Shown here: piece after piece, positions 1-12,579 of the stretch
Position numbering within the stretch: the first letter of the stretch is position 1
Layout: every line of letters begins with the position of its first letter
Origin: Thuidium tamariscinum
Lineage: Eukaryota; Streptophyta; Bryopsida; Hypnales; Thuidiaceae
Assembly: GCA_947034885.2 (NCBI GenBank)
Contig: OZ019759.1
Span: 2,606,501-2,670,500, forward strand
Direction: 5' to 3'
Length of the DNA stretch: 64,000 bases
Made by a program: the position numbers and the translations under genes
Notes under the pieces: model-generated
The model's input: only the letters and a program-made list of their open reading frames with translations
Databases searched by the model: none
What the model was told of the DNA's origin: nothing

Positions 1-1661
1 AGGATTATGTCAATTCGGCTATCAATTTGGACAAAGATACATGTCAACAAGTCTTCTTCTCACTCCTTTTCCACCATGGATTTTTTAAATTTCCACGTCA
101 CTTAATCCAAAAAATTATTTTCCATGGATTTAATAAAAAATTTGAAATAATGGCTAAAAAAAAATTGGAAGAAATTTTGTCAGATGAATGATAAATTTTT
201 AGATAAAATACTTTTGGATGATTGTAGTTTTTTAATTTTTTTTTATCAACTTTCAAGAATGTTGACCAAAACAAATTAAGATCATGGAATTAATTTATTC
301 ACTACATTGTTTTACTCCATGAACCATTTATATTTTGTGGAAAGAATGGGGAAGAGAAGCTCTTTATATACACATACGGAGATAGGAGGTCGACCAACCC
401 ATATGGGATATATGAATTCTTGAAGTTGTGAGAGCTCATAGTTAAATTAAAAATCCAATATTTTGTATTAAAATTAAGATTTTAGACCTCATTTAAGCAT
501 AGTAGAATGTCTTTTTTCAAAAACCTTTGAACTAAGACTAGTTAGAGTATGAATTGGAGTTTCAAGTCCAAAAATCCTTTTAACATTTCAAGTTTTCAAT
601 TAAAAGTAATGGACATATTTCAAAGAGGAAGTTTAAAAATATATAATAAGAATAATTTCAAATACCTCTTTGAAATTCCATAACTTTTGATTGGAAACTC
701 AAAATGTTAGAAGCATTTTTGTAGGCAAAACTTTAATTGATTTTCTAACTAATGTTAATTCTATTTTTTTTTGAAAAAACACATTATACTATGCCTAAAT
801 GAGATTTGAAGTCCTAGTTTTAACACAATTCCTATTTCTAACTTAGTATTAAAGTAGAAATAGGAATTGCGTTAAAACTAGGACTTCATACCTCATTTAG
901 GCATAGTGTAATGTGTTTTTTGAAAAAAAAAATTGAATCAACATTAGTTAGAAAATCAATTAAAGTTTTGCCTAAAAAAATGCTTCTGAAATTTTGAGTT
1001 TCCAATCAAAAGTTATGGAATTTGAAAGAGGTATTTGAAATTGTTCTTATTATATATTTTCAAACTTTTTCTTTGAAATCTATCCATAACTTTTGATTGA
1101 AAACTTGAAATGTCAAAAGGATTTTTGGACTTGAAACTCTAATTTATATTCTAACTAATCTTAGTTCAAAGTTTTTTACAAATTTTTTTTTTACTATGCT
1201 CAAATGAGGTCTGAAATCCAAGTTTTAATACAAAATTTTGAGTTTTTAACTTCACTATGAGCTCCTTCAACTTCTAGAATTCATATATCCCACATGGGTT
1301 GGTTGACCTCCTACTACTCCAAATATATAGAGGGAGCTTTTTTCTCTTATAGACAAGTAATGCTAAGGTATTGATGATGAGTGGTTGAAGATTGCAATGA
1401 GGTATATTTTCTCATAATGTTAATAAATGATAACTTCATCATTTTGTATCTAAAATAAAAATTGTATGTAAAATCTTGTTGGGTTTCTAAGAAGACATTA
1501 ACCTTATTTGTCAAAATTGATTAAGAAATTGACAAGAATTTGACAAACATTGCAGTATTGACCGCATTGACAGAGTGTCAACTTTTAGAAATTGTGGCTG
1601 TCATTTCGGACACTTTTCTATTAAAAAAATCCTTAGATTAGGGCCCATTTCTCTTGTAGTG
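1..1661. mobile_element. CACTA-like element, right end, left end outside window
   Basis: The right end reads TTTCTCTTGTAGTG at 1648-1661, so on the other strand it begins CACTACAAGAGAAA, the CACTA-type terminal signature. Just inside it (about 1510-1610) lie several copies of a TTGACA/TGTCAA motif, and the first 60 bases of the window carry the same motif, as expected of subterminal repeats. The left terminus lies outside the window, so the target duplication cannot be checked. No transposase is visible; the interior is a long hairpin, listed separately. The element is therefore probably non-autonomous. Confidence 0.5.
350..1350. repeat. Long inverted repeat (hairpin) inside the CACTA-like element
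   Basis: The arms are roughly 350-840 and 855-1350 around a 14-base loop (841-854). They match along nearly their whole length: the left arm has GGAGGTCGACCAACCC near 386 and the right arm ends with GGGTTGGTTGACCTCC near 1296-1311, while the centre pairs GTCCTAGTTTTAACAC with its complement. A transcript would fold into a ~490-bp stem. Parts of the arm (motifs such as AAAAATCCTTTT followed by AAGTTATGGAC-like sequence) recur in the hairpin of the CACTA element at 48.2-50.8 kb. There is no coding potential. Confidence 0.85.
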
Positions 1662-3015
1662 TCATGTTTTGTTTATAACGGTTGGTGTGTTTCATATTAT
1701 AATTATTTGTTTCCTTTCATCTAGTTCTTGGTCGTTATATTACATGTGGGTTGTTGTACGCGCAGTCTAGCAGAAAGCACCTTTATCACACCCAAACATG
1801 ATAATATGATACGGAAAATCATCCTAGGAGACTCTAGACGTTACTACTAGTTGCGGTTTCCGGTTTCTAGGCTTTTCACTTTGAAAATCCCGAAGTTACT
1901 ACTTTCTTCCGGAACACAACCTTGTGTTTGGATTCTGTTCCAAATCCTTTACTTCCAGATCCCTTCTAGATCCGGTCCGGATAACACCTCTATCCGGATC
2001 CGTCTTTCAACTCTTTCTGGATTCCTTTTCTGGATCCGGATTACACCTTTCTCTAGATCCATCTCAATCCGGATTCCGATTCAGCCACTCAATTATCGGT
2101 ATTAGATGCCCTTGTTTTACCCTCTAGAGGTCCTTTCTTGGTCTTTAGAGGGGTTGGGACTTACCACTCCAAACCTCACACTCTCTCCTCTCAAACAGAA
2201 TAAACAAAACACACAAAGACACCCAAATACTTTAGATGTTGCAGTAGAGGTAGATCCGGATCCTCACAACTTTCTGGATGGATCTTGACTGATCCAATCA
2301 GTAGGTCACTCAAGACTACATTTCCTTCTCCTTACTACAACAACAGATCCAAAGACATCTAAGTCCAAAAGGACTACTTCCCTAGTTCTGCGGATTGACT
2401 CAATGGTTGGCAGACCTTCCGGTGGACGGAAACTTTCCGCTGGCGACCGCTTAACTCTGCACGGATCCACCTCTGTGGTTCCGGAACCTCCTCCTATGCC
2501 ACTCATGGGCTCACACCGGATCACCGTTCCAGCAAATTAAAGGCTCCGTGCACAAACTCACGATTCCAAACCCAAGTTCTAGGAAACTGGTCACTCAGTT
2601 CAGATCTTAGTTGCGTAAGCATTCGAATTCCTCCTCACTCGTCCTTCTCACCTCTCAACACTCCAAGCAAATACACCAAGAGAGACTAAACGCAAAGTCA
2701 AAACTAGAATGTCCACCTGACGGCTCAGATTAGGGAAAAGAATGAAATACAATTGAATATGCGCTAGGAGGGAATGCCAGGCCAACTAACCTACCTCCCC
2801 TTTAAAACCCAAATCAAAATAAAAGTCAAAGCCTAAAAACAGAAAACGGAATGCCAACAAGGCAGAAGAAAATCCAAAACTACCTATTAAAATTCAACCG
2901 AAATGTCCAGAAAGGTCCTGGTCAATTGTTCCTAAAGTTTCAGATTGGGACCCACATGCCGGAAATCCGTTCCGGAAACATCCGTCCAAAAAGTCAAAAA
3001 TCTAACTACACTACT

Positions 3016-4106
3016 CTACTTGCGCACCCTCTTCGACAAAGTGGCCGCGGATGGTACTGAGAACCTCCGAGCTACTCTCTTGGCGGGTGGAGTGTTCTTG
3101 GTGGTGGACTGGGTCTACCTCTTGATCACTGGTCTGGGCGGAGCGGGCAAAGTCGCGCTCTCCTCTTCCTCTGAGGTCTTGTCCGAATCAGCCTCCATTT
3201 CTTCCGACTCCTTGATTCCTCCTTTGAATCCACTCTGTTTTCCACCTTCATTGCGGATAACGGGGGCTTGCTCCTCTTCTTTGTTGGAATCATCCAAGTC
3301 GTGGATGACCGGGGTGTTGTGAGGGATTGTAGCAGTTTCCGTCATATGAGCGAACCATTATGGATGCTCCTTGGCTGGATTTTGGAGTGCCTTCATCCGG
3401 ATCTCCAGATCGATCCGGAGCATTGTCTTTATTGTGGGTGGATCGGTTTGTACTGTTGAAGGTTTCGCTGCATTTGGATCCGGTCCGAGGTCGGCGATGT
3501 TCTTCATCACCGGCGTGTCTCCTAGCAGCCTCCTATCCGTCGACATCCGCACCTACGTGTTGGGACTCAACCCGGTGTAAACCTGCACATTGAACAAATT
3601 CGGAAGGCCTTCGCCCATTTCCAAATTCAAGGACCCTACCAAGGTCCTCATCTCCTTCAACACCCCCTCCATCTTGGCCTGGTAGTCCACCAGGATGGTA
3701 AGGAGCTTAGTTCCCGTGATGTGTCATTCCCTGACCAGGTAGGCGGTAAAAAGTTGAGCTCTTACCACCGCTTCCGTGGGTTAAATCACCAATCCGTGCA
3801 AGTTGTAGACAAGTGTGGTGGCCTCACTCACCTTTCTGTTGGTGATGTTGAGGTCACTCTCCAATCGGTGCATTTGGTTTTGGAGTTCGTCCCGTTCTAC
3901 CTTGGCCTTCCGATTCGTCTCGGCTACCTAGACCCTCTCTTCCTCTTTCCGGAACCGTTCTTCTTGGATCCGGAACTCTTGCTCCTACTTTCGGATCTCC
4001 TCATCTTTCTTCTGCAACACTTCTTGAGTTGGGAGGTGGTTCAGAGCCTCCAGTATTGCATCCGGTTTGATTCCACCCAACTTTGCGGAGATCTGTTGGA
4101 GTAGCC
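3016..4106 (-). pseudogene. Coiled-coil ORF of unit 1, C-terminal part
   Basis: This part joins the 7913-8828 fragment once unit 2 and one copy of its TAGCC duplication are removed; the reading frame then runs through the junction (LLQQISAKLGG). It begins with the helical segment (HLPTQEVLQKKDEE), continues with MSTDRRLLGDTPVMKNIADL and DLEIRMKALQNPAKE, and ends in an acidic stretch followed by a basic tail that stops at 3016-3018. In-frame stops and frame slips show it is dead. The acidic-then-basic tail suggests a nuclear or nucleic-acid-binding protein, but that is inference only. Confidence 0.65.
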
Positions 4107-4493
4107 TGTCACAGTTCGAAAATATCATGTAAGTGAAATAGGAAGATAGTTTATAGAATAGTTCAATTTTTCAAAATTTTAGGGTTAGATATGGGGAGAA
4201 GAAGACAATTAGAGTTTATTTTGCCTTGGGATCCGTCTGAACCGGATTGACCAAGGAAACTTTCTGGATTATGAGTGTAAGTTTCCGAATTTGGATTCTT
4301 TAGTATCCGGAACGGAACTTTCCGGAAGACGGAACTAGCCAAGGACGGATCTGGTACACTCCAGGACGGATCCGAACTAGTTCCGGATGGTCGGCACCTA
4401 CGGGTCTACGCCGCCGACCTACGGAAACTAGCGTAATGGCCGGGGAACATCGCGCTGTTTCGATGAGAACCGGGAACGCAGGGTACCAACTGG

Positions 4494-4500
4494 TATATAA
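4494..4500 (+). promoter_or_regulatory. TATA box of unit 2
   Basis: TATATAA lies 176 bp upstream of the ORF start at 4676, about 390 bp inside the unit, within a locally GC-rich segment. The same box sits at the matching place in unit 3 (minus strand, 35423-35429) and, as TATAAATA, in unit 1 (minus, 9899-9906). Conservation between copies supports a real promoter inside the unit, as expected of an LTR U3 region. Confidence 0.65.
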
Positions 4501-4675
4501 ACCCCTCCATCCCACTTCATTTTCCCTTTTCGATTTGGCAAATCGAGGTACGACTTGTGTGCAGGTTTTGGAGCGCGTGTAAAGAGAGAAAGAGTGGTGA
4601 GCAGTAGAGATCAGTTCCGGGTTTAGTTCCGGGTCGGTGTCGACCGCACCGACAAGTTCCGACTCGGGCGGAGAA

Positions 4676-6662
4676 ATGGCGAGCTCCTCCAATCCGAAAC
4701 GGATGGTGGTGACTGCCAAGGCGATTTCGCCACTCATCCCTTCCGATCCGCAGCATCGGAAGGAGTTAGAGGATGATTTAGTCTTCCTAGGGTGTCATGG
4801 GTAGATCCGATGCCCGTGGAGTGTGAAGAGTGATGAGATGGTGTAGGAACTCCTCACGGGAGTTCCGAATCAGTACCAACTCACGGTGAGGGGTAGACCG
4901 CCTGCCTGGTCGCCGGAAGCTTGGGCGGAAGTATACGGGTTTGATAAAACCGGATTAGGTATGGCTCCCCGTACAGACAAGTTTAGCGTCAACAAGTTCC
5001 GGAATCCGCCCCACCCTAAGGACGGATATTCAGTTCCGGAATGTACAAACGATCGGCATAGACGGATGTTGGAATTCCTGATTCCCATCCTCTACCCAGA
5101 AAAGCCTACCCGTGTCACTGTGACAGTAGCGAACACCATCTTTGGGTGTTTTGAGAAGCGGATAGTCAATTGGAGCCTAGTCCTCCAGTATGTAGTTAAT
5201 CGGCTAGCCGAACATGTGGGACGGGAGAAGACCAGCCCTATCAGCGCCTACCTATTCCATCTGTACCATCACAATGACGTACTAAGCGGGCCGGAAATCC
5301 TCTCCTATGAGACCGGAGTTCAGATATTCAAGTACGGCTTGACGGATGAGGTGGAGAAGGATCCGGAGGACCTAGAGGACAAGCGGATGGAAGAAGATCC
5401 CCAGGAGCTAAAGCCAGCCAGCCAACCGGAACGGAAGGCGGAATGGATGAAATCCCCAATGTCGGATAAGAGGGGCAATCCAGACCCGGATCCACCCGGA
5501 TCGACCTCGGGTAAGAAGAAGAGGAACCACTTCGACACCATCATCCGACACGCCATGCTGGCACATGTGGATAGCAACCACAACCAGGCGATACTCGAGC
5601 AGATCTGCCTCAAGCTAAGCGGAGTGAAGATCGAGGACATCCCGGAAGTCCCGAACCATCTTTCGACTCAAGAGGTGTTGCAGAAGAAGGACGAGGAGAT
5701 CTGGCGGTGGGAGGACGAAGCCCAGATCCAGACAGATCGGATCCGGCAAGCGGAGGATTTGACCCGAGCGGCGGAAGAAGGCGGAAGAGGAGAGGAACGG
5801 GCTCCAGAGCACGGTAAACTACCTAGAGAGTGACCTCAGTGTCGCCAACGAGAAAGTCACCGAGGCTACCGCCCTGGTCCACAACTTGAAGGAGTTGGTT
5901 TCCCAACCGGCGGAAGTAGTGGTGAGGGCCCAACTATTTTCCGCCCGGCTGGTAAGAGAGGGGCACGTCACCGGATCGAAGCTCCTCACCATCTTGGTGG
6001 ATTACCATGCCAAGATGGAGGGGGTGCTGAAGGAGATGAGGGCCTTGGTTGGGGCCCTCAATCCGGAAATGGGAGAGGGCCTTTCGAGCTTGCTCAACTA
6101 GCAGGTTTACACTAACTTTAGCCCCGGAGCATAAAGACAGATGTCGACGGATCGGAAGTTGCTCGGTAACTTGTCGGTCATGAAGAACCTCGGCGAGCTC
6201 GGATCGGATCCGAATGCGGCCGGACCGTCAAACACACCTACGGAGCCACAAGAGAAGAGGGCAGCACCGCGACTTGACTTGGAGATCCGGATGAAGGCCC
6301 TACCGAATCCGGCCAGGGAGAATCCGGAGAAGTTCGCCCACATGAACGAGCCAGACAAGGTGCCGGACAAGGTTCCGCGCAACACAACAGTCATCCTGGA
6401 CGACTCGGACAAGGAAGACAATCCGCCCCTCATCATCCGTGATGAAGTTGGGGAGTAGGGCGGATTCCAAGAAGTGGAGCAGTCGGAAAGCTCAGAGGCG
6501 GAATCGGATGAGACCTCAAAAGAAGACAGCGGAACGCCACCAGTTCCGATTCAAAAGAGACAGACCCGATCCGCCACCAAGAAGGCTCCACCTCCCAAGG
6601 TAGTGACGCGTAGGAGTTCAGTTCCGCCCGCAGGTACTACATCGAAGCGGACGCGTAAGTAG
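4676..6662 (+). pseudogene. Coiled-coil ORF of unit 2 (gag-like, unassigned)
   Basis: The start ATG at 4676 is fixed by the MASSSNPKR start shared by three copies. The core (about residues 80-230) contains WAEVYGFDKTG, NPPHPKDGY, PTRVTVTVANTIFG and SAYLFHLYHH. It is followed by a Pro/Gly/Lys-rich linker, a charged coiled coil (QKKDEEIWRWEDEAQIQ) and a Ser/acid-rich then basic tail ending at 6660-6662. TAG stops lie at 4802, 4844, 6099 and 6456, and a frameshift near 5830-5885. Three of the four stops are CAG in sister copies. No zinc knuckle, protease or polymerase is present. A gag-like structural protein is possible, but no family was recognised. Confidence 0.75.
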
Positions 6663-7907
6663 GACAGAGTTGAATAGTTAGGTAGGATTTTTGAGATTTT
6701 GTGACGGAAGTTTTCTGGACGGATTTCTCGGGTGTGGGCCCCAATCCGGAACTTTAGGAACAACTGGCCGGACCTTTCCGGATAATCCAGTTGGGCTCCG
6801 ATTGGTTGTTTCGGATTTTCTTTTGCCTTGTTGGCATTCCGTTTCTGTTTTTAGGCTTTGACTTTCGTTTTGTTTTGAGCTTTTAAGGGGCGGGCAAGTT
6901 AGTTGGCCTGTCATTCCCTCCTAGCGCATATTCATGTATTTTCATTCCTTTCTTTAATCTAAGCCGGCAGGTGAACATTCCAGCTCTGACTTCTGTGTTT
7001 GGGATTCTCTTGGTTTGTTTGTTTGAAGTGTTGGGAGTTAGGAGAGACGGGTGAGGAGGAATCCGGATTCTTAAGCAACTGAAATCTGAACTGAGTGATC
7101 AACTTCCGAGAGCTAGGGTCTTGATTCGTGAGTTTGAGCGTGGAGCCTTTAATTTTCCGGAACGGTGATCCGATGTGAGTCCAGGAGTGACGCGGAGGAG
7201 GTTCCGGAACTACAGGGGCGGGTCCGTGCGGAGTTAAGCAGCCGCCATAGGAAAGTTCCGTCCGTCGGAAGGTCTGCCAACCATTGAGTCGATCCGCGGA
7301 ACTAGGAAAGTGCATCCTTTCAGGTTTTGGCAGTCTTTTGATCTATCGTTGTAGTAAGGGCAAGTGAAGTAGTCTTGAGTGACCTGCTAACCGGATTGGC
7401 TCAGAGCCATCCGAGAAGTTGTGAGGACCCGGATCTGCCTCTACTACAAAATCAGATACATTTGGATGTCTTTGTGTGTTTTGTGTATTTTATTTGAGGA
7501 AAGAGAGTGTGAAGTTTATAAGTGGTAAGTCCCTACCCCTCGGAAAGATCAAGAGAGGACCCCCTGAGGGTAAAACAGGGGTATCTAAAACCGATAAATC
7601 AAAGTGACGGAACCAGAATCCGAGTTGGGACGGATCCGGGTGGAAGTGAAATCTGGATCCGACAAAGGAATCTGGCAATAGTTGAGAGACGGATTCGGAA
7701 AGAAACGACGGATCCGGAAAAGAGTTTCGGAAAACAAGTTGGTACTACGGATTAAGAGTAGTAACTTTGGTGTTTTGAGCTGGGAAACCTAGAAACCGGA
7801 AAACGCAACTATTAGTAACGTCTGGAATCTCTTGGGACGATATTCCGTGTCATATTATCACGTTTGGGTGTGATAAAGGTGCTTTCTGCTAGACTGCGCG
7901 TACGACA
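6663..7907 (+). other. Long non-coding 3' part of unit 2
   Basis: About 1.2 kb separates the ORF from the unit's end. It holds no supported gene. Its last ~110 bases (TTATCACGTTTGGGTGTGATAAAGG region and GCGTACGACA) are conserved in units 1 and 3. The segment 6604-6612 (AGTGACGCG) repeats at about 7188-7196; unit 3 lacks what lies between these two repeats. Confidence 0.6.
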
Positions 7908-7912
7908 TAGCC

Positions 7913-8828
7913 CTTTGAGATTCCGGAAATCCGTGTACGCTAGGATCGTGTACCTGGTGATGACGTCAAAGTGGTCCACCTTCTTCGACCTCTCTTGGGA
8001 CGGTCCGGCTCGATCCTCCGCCGGAACTCCCCTCTTATACGGGGTGGTAACCTTCAGCCGTTCTAGTTTCTTATCCGGAACGCTTGTAGGCTCTTGCTCT
8101 CGGTGTTCCTCCTCCATCAGATCTTCATCCGTCTCTTCTTGGTCTTTCTCCAACTTTGCCATGAGATCGTACTTCAAGATCTGAAGTCCGATCTCATACA
8201 TAAGTTGTTCCGTGGCATTCAGTACGTCCTTCTGGTGGTACAGATGGAACAAGTACGTACTGATAATACTATACTTGGCTCTCTGAGCATGGTCGGCTAG
8301 TTTAGAAACTATCCGGGAGATGACCAAGCTCCAGTTGACGATCCGCTTCTTGAAGCACCCGAAAATGGTGTTCGCCATGGTGACGGTCACCCGGGTAGGC
8401 TTTTCCAGATAGAGGATGGGAATCAAGAATTCTTGCATCCTCTTATGCCGGTCGTTCTCACAATCCATAACGGAGAATCCATCTTTCGGATGAGGCGGAT
8501 TCCGAAACTTCCCAGTGCCAAACTTATCGTTCCGGGTGGCCATTCCTAATTCGGTTTTTTCAAAACCGTAAACTTCCGCCCACATCTCTGCCGACTAAGT
8601 GGTTGATCTCCTTCTCATTGTCAACTAGTACTGATTCGGAACTCCCGTGAGGAGTTCCTGAAACATCTCCTCACTCTTCACACTCCAAAGGCGCTGGATC
8701 AAACCCTCGCACCCTAAAAACACTAGATCATCCTCTAGTTCCTTCCGATGCTATGGATCGGAAGGGATGATTGGTGAAATGACCTTGGCGATCACCGCCA
8801 CCTTTTTTGGATTGGAGGAACTTGCCAT
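7913..8828 (-). pseudogene. Coiled-coil ORF of unit 1, N-terminal part
   Basis: The start codon is at 8828 (protein begins MASSSNPKK). The frame holds to the insertion point of unit 2 but carries several TAG stops: one after IIPSDP near 8754, one after VPNQY, and one where other copies have Trp in PPAWS. Each is one transition from the codon in the sister copies (CAG, CAA or TGG). The conserved core reads WAEVYGF, PPHPKDG, KPTRVTV, ANTIFGCF and LFHLYH. I do not recognise the fold; the same core occurs in all four units of this window. The second half of the gene continues at 4106. Confidence 0.7.
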
Positions 8829-8948
8829 CTCCTCGTACAACTCTCTACCCGTCGATGCGGTCGGCACCAACCCTAAACTATACCCGGAACTGATCTTTAC
8901 TCTCACCACTCTTTCACTCACTATACGCGCGTTCTAGCACTTGCATAC

Positions 8949-9842
8949 GGGTCAAATCACACTCTAATGTACCACAAAAGGGGTCAGACACACCAAAATC
9001 TGCAATGTAACTTCTTTCAATCTATTGTTTTCTAATGCTACTCTACTAATTTTAGATAATTTAGTCCTTTTTTATTAGAGCTTCAAGTCATGTTAAGACT
9101 AATAGTATTTAATTCATAAAAAAAAAATTCTTTACTAAAAATCCAATTGTACTTGAATTGTTAATGCGTCAGCTTTTTAAATGGACAAAAAGAAGTCTAA
9201 TTTCTAATGAATAATAATGTGATTGAACCCAAAAAAATTATATATGTATATATTCATATGATAGAGTAGAAAAGGAAACTTTTGAAATAAATTGATTAAA
9301 TTTTTTATTTCTATAATATTCAGAAGTAAGAATTTTTGAATGTTTTTTTCAATACATAAAATAATCCAAATGATGATTGTGTCAAAACAAAAAGTGTATA
9401 TATTATTGACATCTAGGTCTCTATATTATCATTTTTAAAAATTAAATGTTTAATTCTGTTCTTAGAACAAATTAACACTTTGTCAATAATTAATTAATTG
9501 ATTAAAAAATCATAATATTTTTAGCTTAAAAATCATTTTCATAAAATCTTTTTTTATAATTGTATATTTGATAAGAATAAATTTTTTTGATAAAAAATCC
9601 TTTTTAAGTGCTATATTGTAAAAAAATTCCTAAATTTAGCCTAATTTTCATCTATTTAAGGATTTTTTTCATGAATTTTTTTTTCAAAATCATCAAAAGA
9701 ATCCATTACAATACTATTTATCTATTATTTTCTTTTTAAATGACAACTTCAAAGTAATTTAAAGCTTTGAAACTTAGAAAATGAACTCTAGTCATGTCCT
9801 AGGAAAGTAATGCCTTTGGTACCTTTCAATGTGGTTTGACCC
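8949..9842. mobile_element. 894-bp inverted-repeat element inside unit 1
   Basis: The left end GGGTCAAATCACA pairs with the right end TGTGGTTTGACCC, one mismatch in 13, and similarity continues inward to about 25 bases. Flanks are ATAC on both sides (8945-8948 and 9843-9846), a possible 4-bp target duplication. The interior is AT-rich with no ORF. Comparison with unit 3 shows this stretch is extra in unit 1, which confirms insertion. Superfamily is uncertain; a 4-bp duplication is unusual for the common plant DNA transposons. Confidence 0.7.
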
Positions 9843-10306
9843 ATACAGCACACAAAACTTCGCAAAGTGGAAGTGGGGAATGAAGCGAGGCGGATGGGTA
9901 TTTATACCAGTTAGTACCCGCCGTTCTCAGACTCCAACGGAAAGTCGCAACGTTTCCGGACCGTTACACTAGTTTATGTAGGTCGGCGGCGTAGACCCAT
10001 GGGTACTGTCCATCCGGAAATTATCCGGATCCTAGACGGATTAGTTACCATCCAGATCATTCGTCCAGGATCCGTTTCGTTCACTGTAAAGGTCCGTTAC
10101 AGACATTGAGAGAATCCGATCCGGAAGTTCATAGATTCGATCCGGAAACTCATGAGTCATTCCGGTTGGATGAGCCTTTAGGCTATAAAAGACTCTAAAT
10201 GTCTTTTATCCCTACATTCAAACCTAAATTTTTTTGAAAATTTGAACTAATCTACTAACTATGTTCCTATTTTATTCCCCTGATATTTTTGGACTGTGAC
10301 ATGGGT

Positions 10307-12576
10307 TCAGCTAAGAGAGTGAATGTTTGGAAATGGAAAAACTTGCTTTAAAACTAAATTCCTTCAATATTTTGGAACTGTAGATCATCTTTGTACCCTA
10401 GTAGAAAAAACGCAAGCTATATGATATGTTATGAAGAGGTTGATTTTCCTTCATTCAGCATTGTAATTGGATTCTCTATGGTTCATTAATCCGAGTTTAC
10501 AAGTGTTTTTTTATCCCTCATGAGTCTAACCTACTAAATGGGTTTTGTAGACAGATTGCTCTATGTGCAAAATGCTAGTATTTGTATGAATTGATGTTTG
10601 GTATTATTGTGGACTATGAATTAGTGTCCATTAGGTGAGTAGCTTATTGAAGGTTCATGTCTCATAAATTTGTCCACTTTTTTTTGAAGGTATTGGAAAT
10701 TGAAGATGTAAGTGGGACAAACTAGTAGATTGAAAAAGATATAATCTTGTTGATTTTACTACACACAAGTGAAAGTCTTCAAAGATGAGCATGAAGCCTT
10801 ATTCTGGTTACTTTATGGAAGCTTAATTTTTTGTTTCTTTGATTTGAAAGTACTAGTTTAATCTGTTCTCTGTACGATACTACATTTGTCAATAATATGG
10901 CAACATAAGTCATGAACGTCTTTGCCTTTGAACAGGGTTTACAAGTTTGAAGTTGATGAAATGGCTAGTCTCTAGAGCTACACATTCAATAGTGGTAAAC
11001 AATCTCACTATATGTTTCACCTGATGCAATTGTAATTTCTCGTGACTTCCTACAAACATGGATATCCAGTCAAATGGATTAATTACTACGTCCCACCTTA
11101 TATCTCACTAGGATAATAGACACATGAATCCAAAATACATTTTTCTTCACTTTATTTTCTATCATGTTTCCATTTGTAGCCTATTTACTATCAACCTTAA
11201 ATTGTCTTTTCTTTTCTCTACTATTTTTCTAATTTTGTTGGCCAATTTTTTTGACTTGCATTTCTATTTTTTTGGCTTTTCTTTTTTCACCCTTCTCAAC
11301 CCTTCTTCCTACTTTGTTTGCCTTTTTTTTAGCAAGACCAAAAAATACAATTGACTATTGCCAAAGTGACATGAGTTACCATAGACCTAAAGCAAATGAC
11401 AAGGTTTTTGTTGTAGTTAATAATAAAATTGTTTAAACTTTGTACTAAAGTTTGAAAGTGGAAATGCATAGAAAAACCTATTCATGGCCAATACAATATA
11501 ATATTTCATGACAATCCATAGTTATAGGGGATACGATCATAGGTTACAAAATTTACTATAAATAGTTAGTTTTAATAATTTTTTTGAAAAATTTTAGCCT
11601 AAATTTCTTTTCACCAATTTTTAAAAGAAAAAGGCTTGTAGAGGTGTGAGTCCCATAGTTGTCATCCAAAGCCTTAGACTTTTCTTTTTTTCGCTTATTG
11701 CTCATTTTTTGGATTATTATAGTTGAAAATTGAGTAAAAAGAGTGTTGGCATAATATTTGATGCAATTCCTGATAATTACAGGGAATTAGTTAGAATTGT
11801 ACCAAAATGCTCTAGGGACTCCTTAGGGCTAGTTTTTGATGTTTATTAGGTGATAGAACGTGGTTTAGCAATTTTTAGGAATTTGCAACAATTAGTATTC
11901 GGAAAGTAAATTAGTATGAAAACACAAGGAACTACCCTTATCGGAATTTGCATGTGCGGGTCTAACAGGGTTGGGTTCCAAACAGAAAAAATGAGAATCC
12001 AATAGGTTCCTAAGAGCGTCATGGCGAAGCCAATACATAGAGATTCCCTTATATGGGAATGATTCCTCCTCTATCAGAGGAATTAATTCCTCTTGTGTGT
12101 AATTTCTACCTTATTTAGAAAAAGTGAGTTTTTAGCAAAACTTTGCACTTGAATTTAGAAATCTCCCTAGAAGTTCCCCTAAAAGTTTCATAATTTTCTA
12201 AATTGTGAAAATGACTCCATAGAAAGTCAACGACTTTTACCAACAATTGGAAATTTGTATAAAATTCCACGGTCATGGTAAAATCCCACTAAAAATTAGG
12301 CTAGTGTGTTTTATCATAAATAAGGGCCTCGCCAAAGTTCAAGACATTTTGACATCAACAAGTACCAAAACCAACAGCGGCAACAACTTTTAATGATTTT
12401 ACCAAATTCTTTGTGAGTTTACCAGCATATGGAAAGCATACAATGTCCAATTTGAGTAAACTTAGACTCCTTTATTATATTCTTAAACCTTCTTAACAAC
12501 CTTGGCTAGTCAAAATTTTTGGAAAAAATCAATTCCAAAAGATAGATTTTCTATCCTCTTCACTAGGTTATAATTG
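10307..12576. other. AT-rich stretch without supported genes
   Basis: Only short, compositionally biased open frames occur, such as a Phe/Leu-rich one at 11124-11354. I see no repeat with clear ends and no RNA gene. It is likely old, decayed transposon or intergenic DNA. Confidence 0.5.
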
Positions 12577-12579
12577 TTA

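Larger units (their letters stand above)
4107..7907 (+). mobile_element. LTR-like coding unit 2, complete, nested in unit 1
   Basis: The unit begins TGTCACAG and ends GTACGACA, with a TGTC/GACA terminal inversion, and is flanked by the 5-bp duplication TAGCC (4102-4106 and 7908-7912). Length is 3801 bp. Its 5' end lacks the GCGTACGACA sequence and its 3' end lacks TGTCACAG, so the ends are not a duplicated LTR pair. It contains a TATA box, one ORF and a ~1.2 kb tail. It lies antiparallel to unit 1 and interrupts that unit's ORF in the helical region. It is very similar to unit 3, so this subfamily was probably active more recently than unit 1. Confidence 0.85.
1752..10301 (-). mobile_element. 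LTR-like coding unit 1, oldest copy, split by two insertions
   Basis: The unit starts TGTTGTACGCGCAG and ends GGACTGTGACA, so it has TG...CA termini, and it is flanked by the 5-bp duplication TGGGT (1747-1751 and 10302-10306). Removing the nested unit at 4107-7907 and the inverted-repeat insert at 8949-9842, each with one target duplication, leaves about 3.85 kb. The ends are not direct repeats of each other and no reverse transcriptase, integrase or protease is seen. One minus-strand coiled-coil ORF fills the middle. It is more diverged than units 2 and 3, consistent with being older than its own insertions. It is best read as a solo LTR-like unit that carries a gene; a non-autonomous element of another class is the alternative. 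Confidence 0.75.

Noticed and set aside
11124-11354. Phe/Leu-rich small membrane-like protein
   Set aside because: It is a T-rich composition artefact with no start context or neighbour support.
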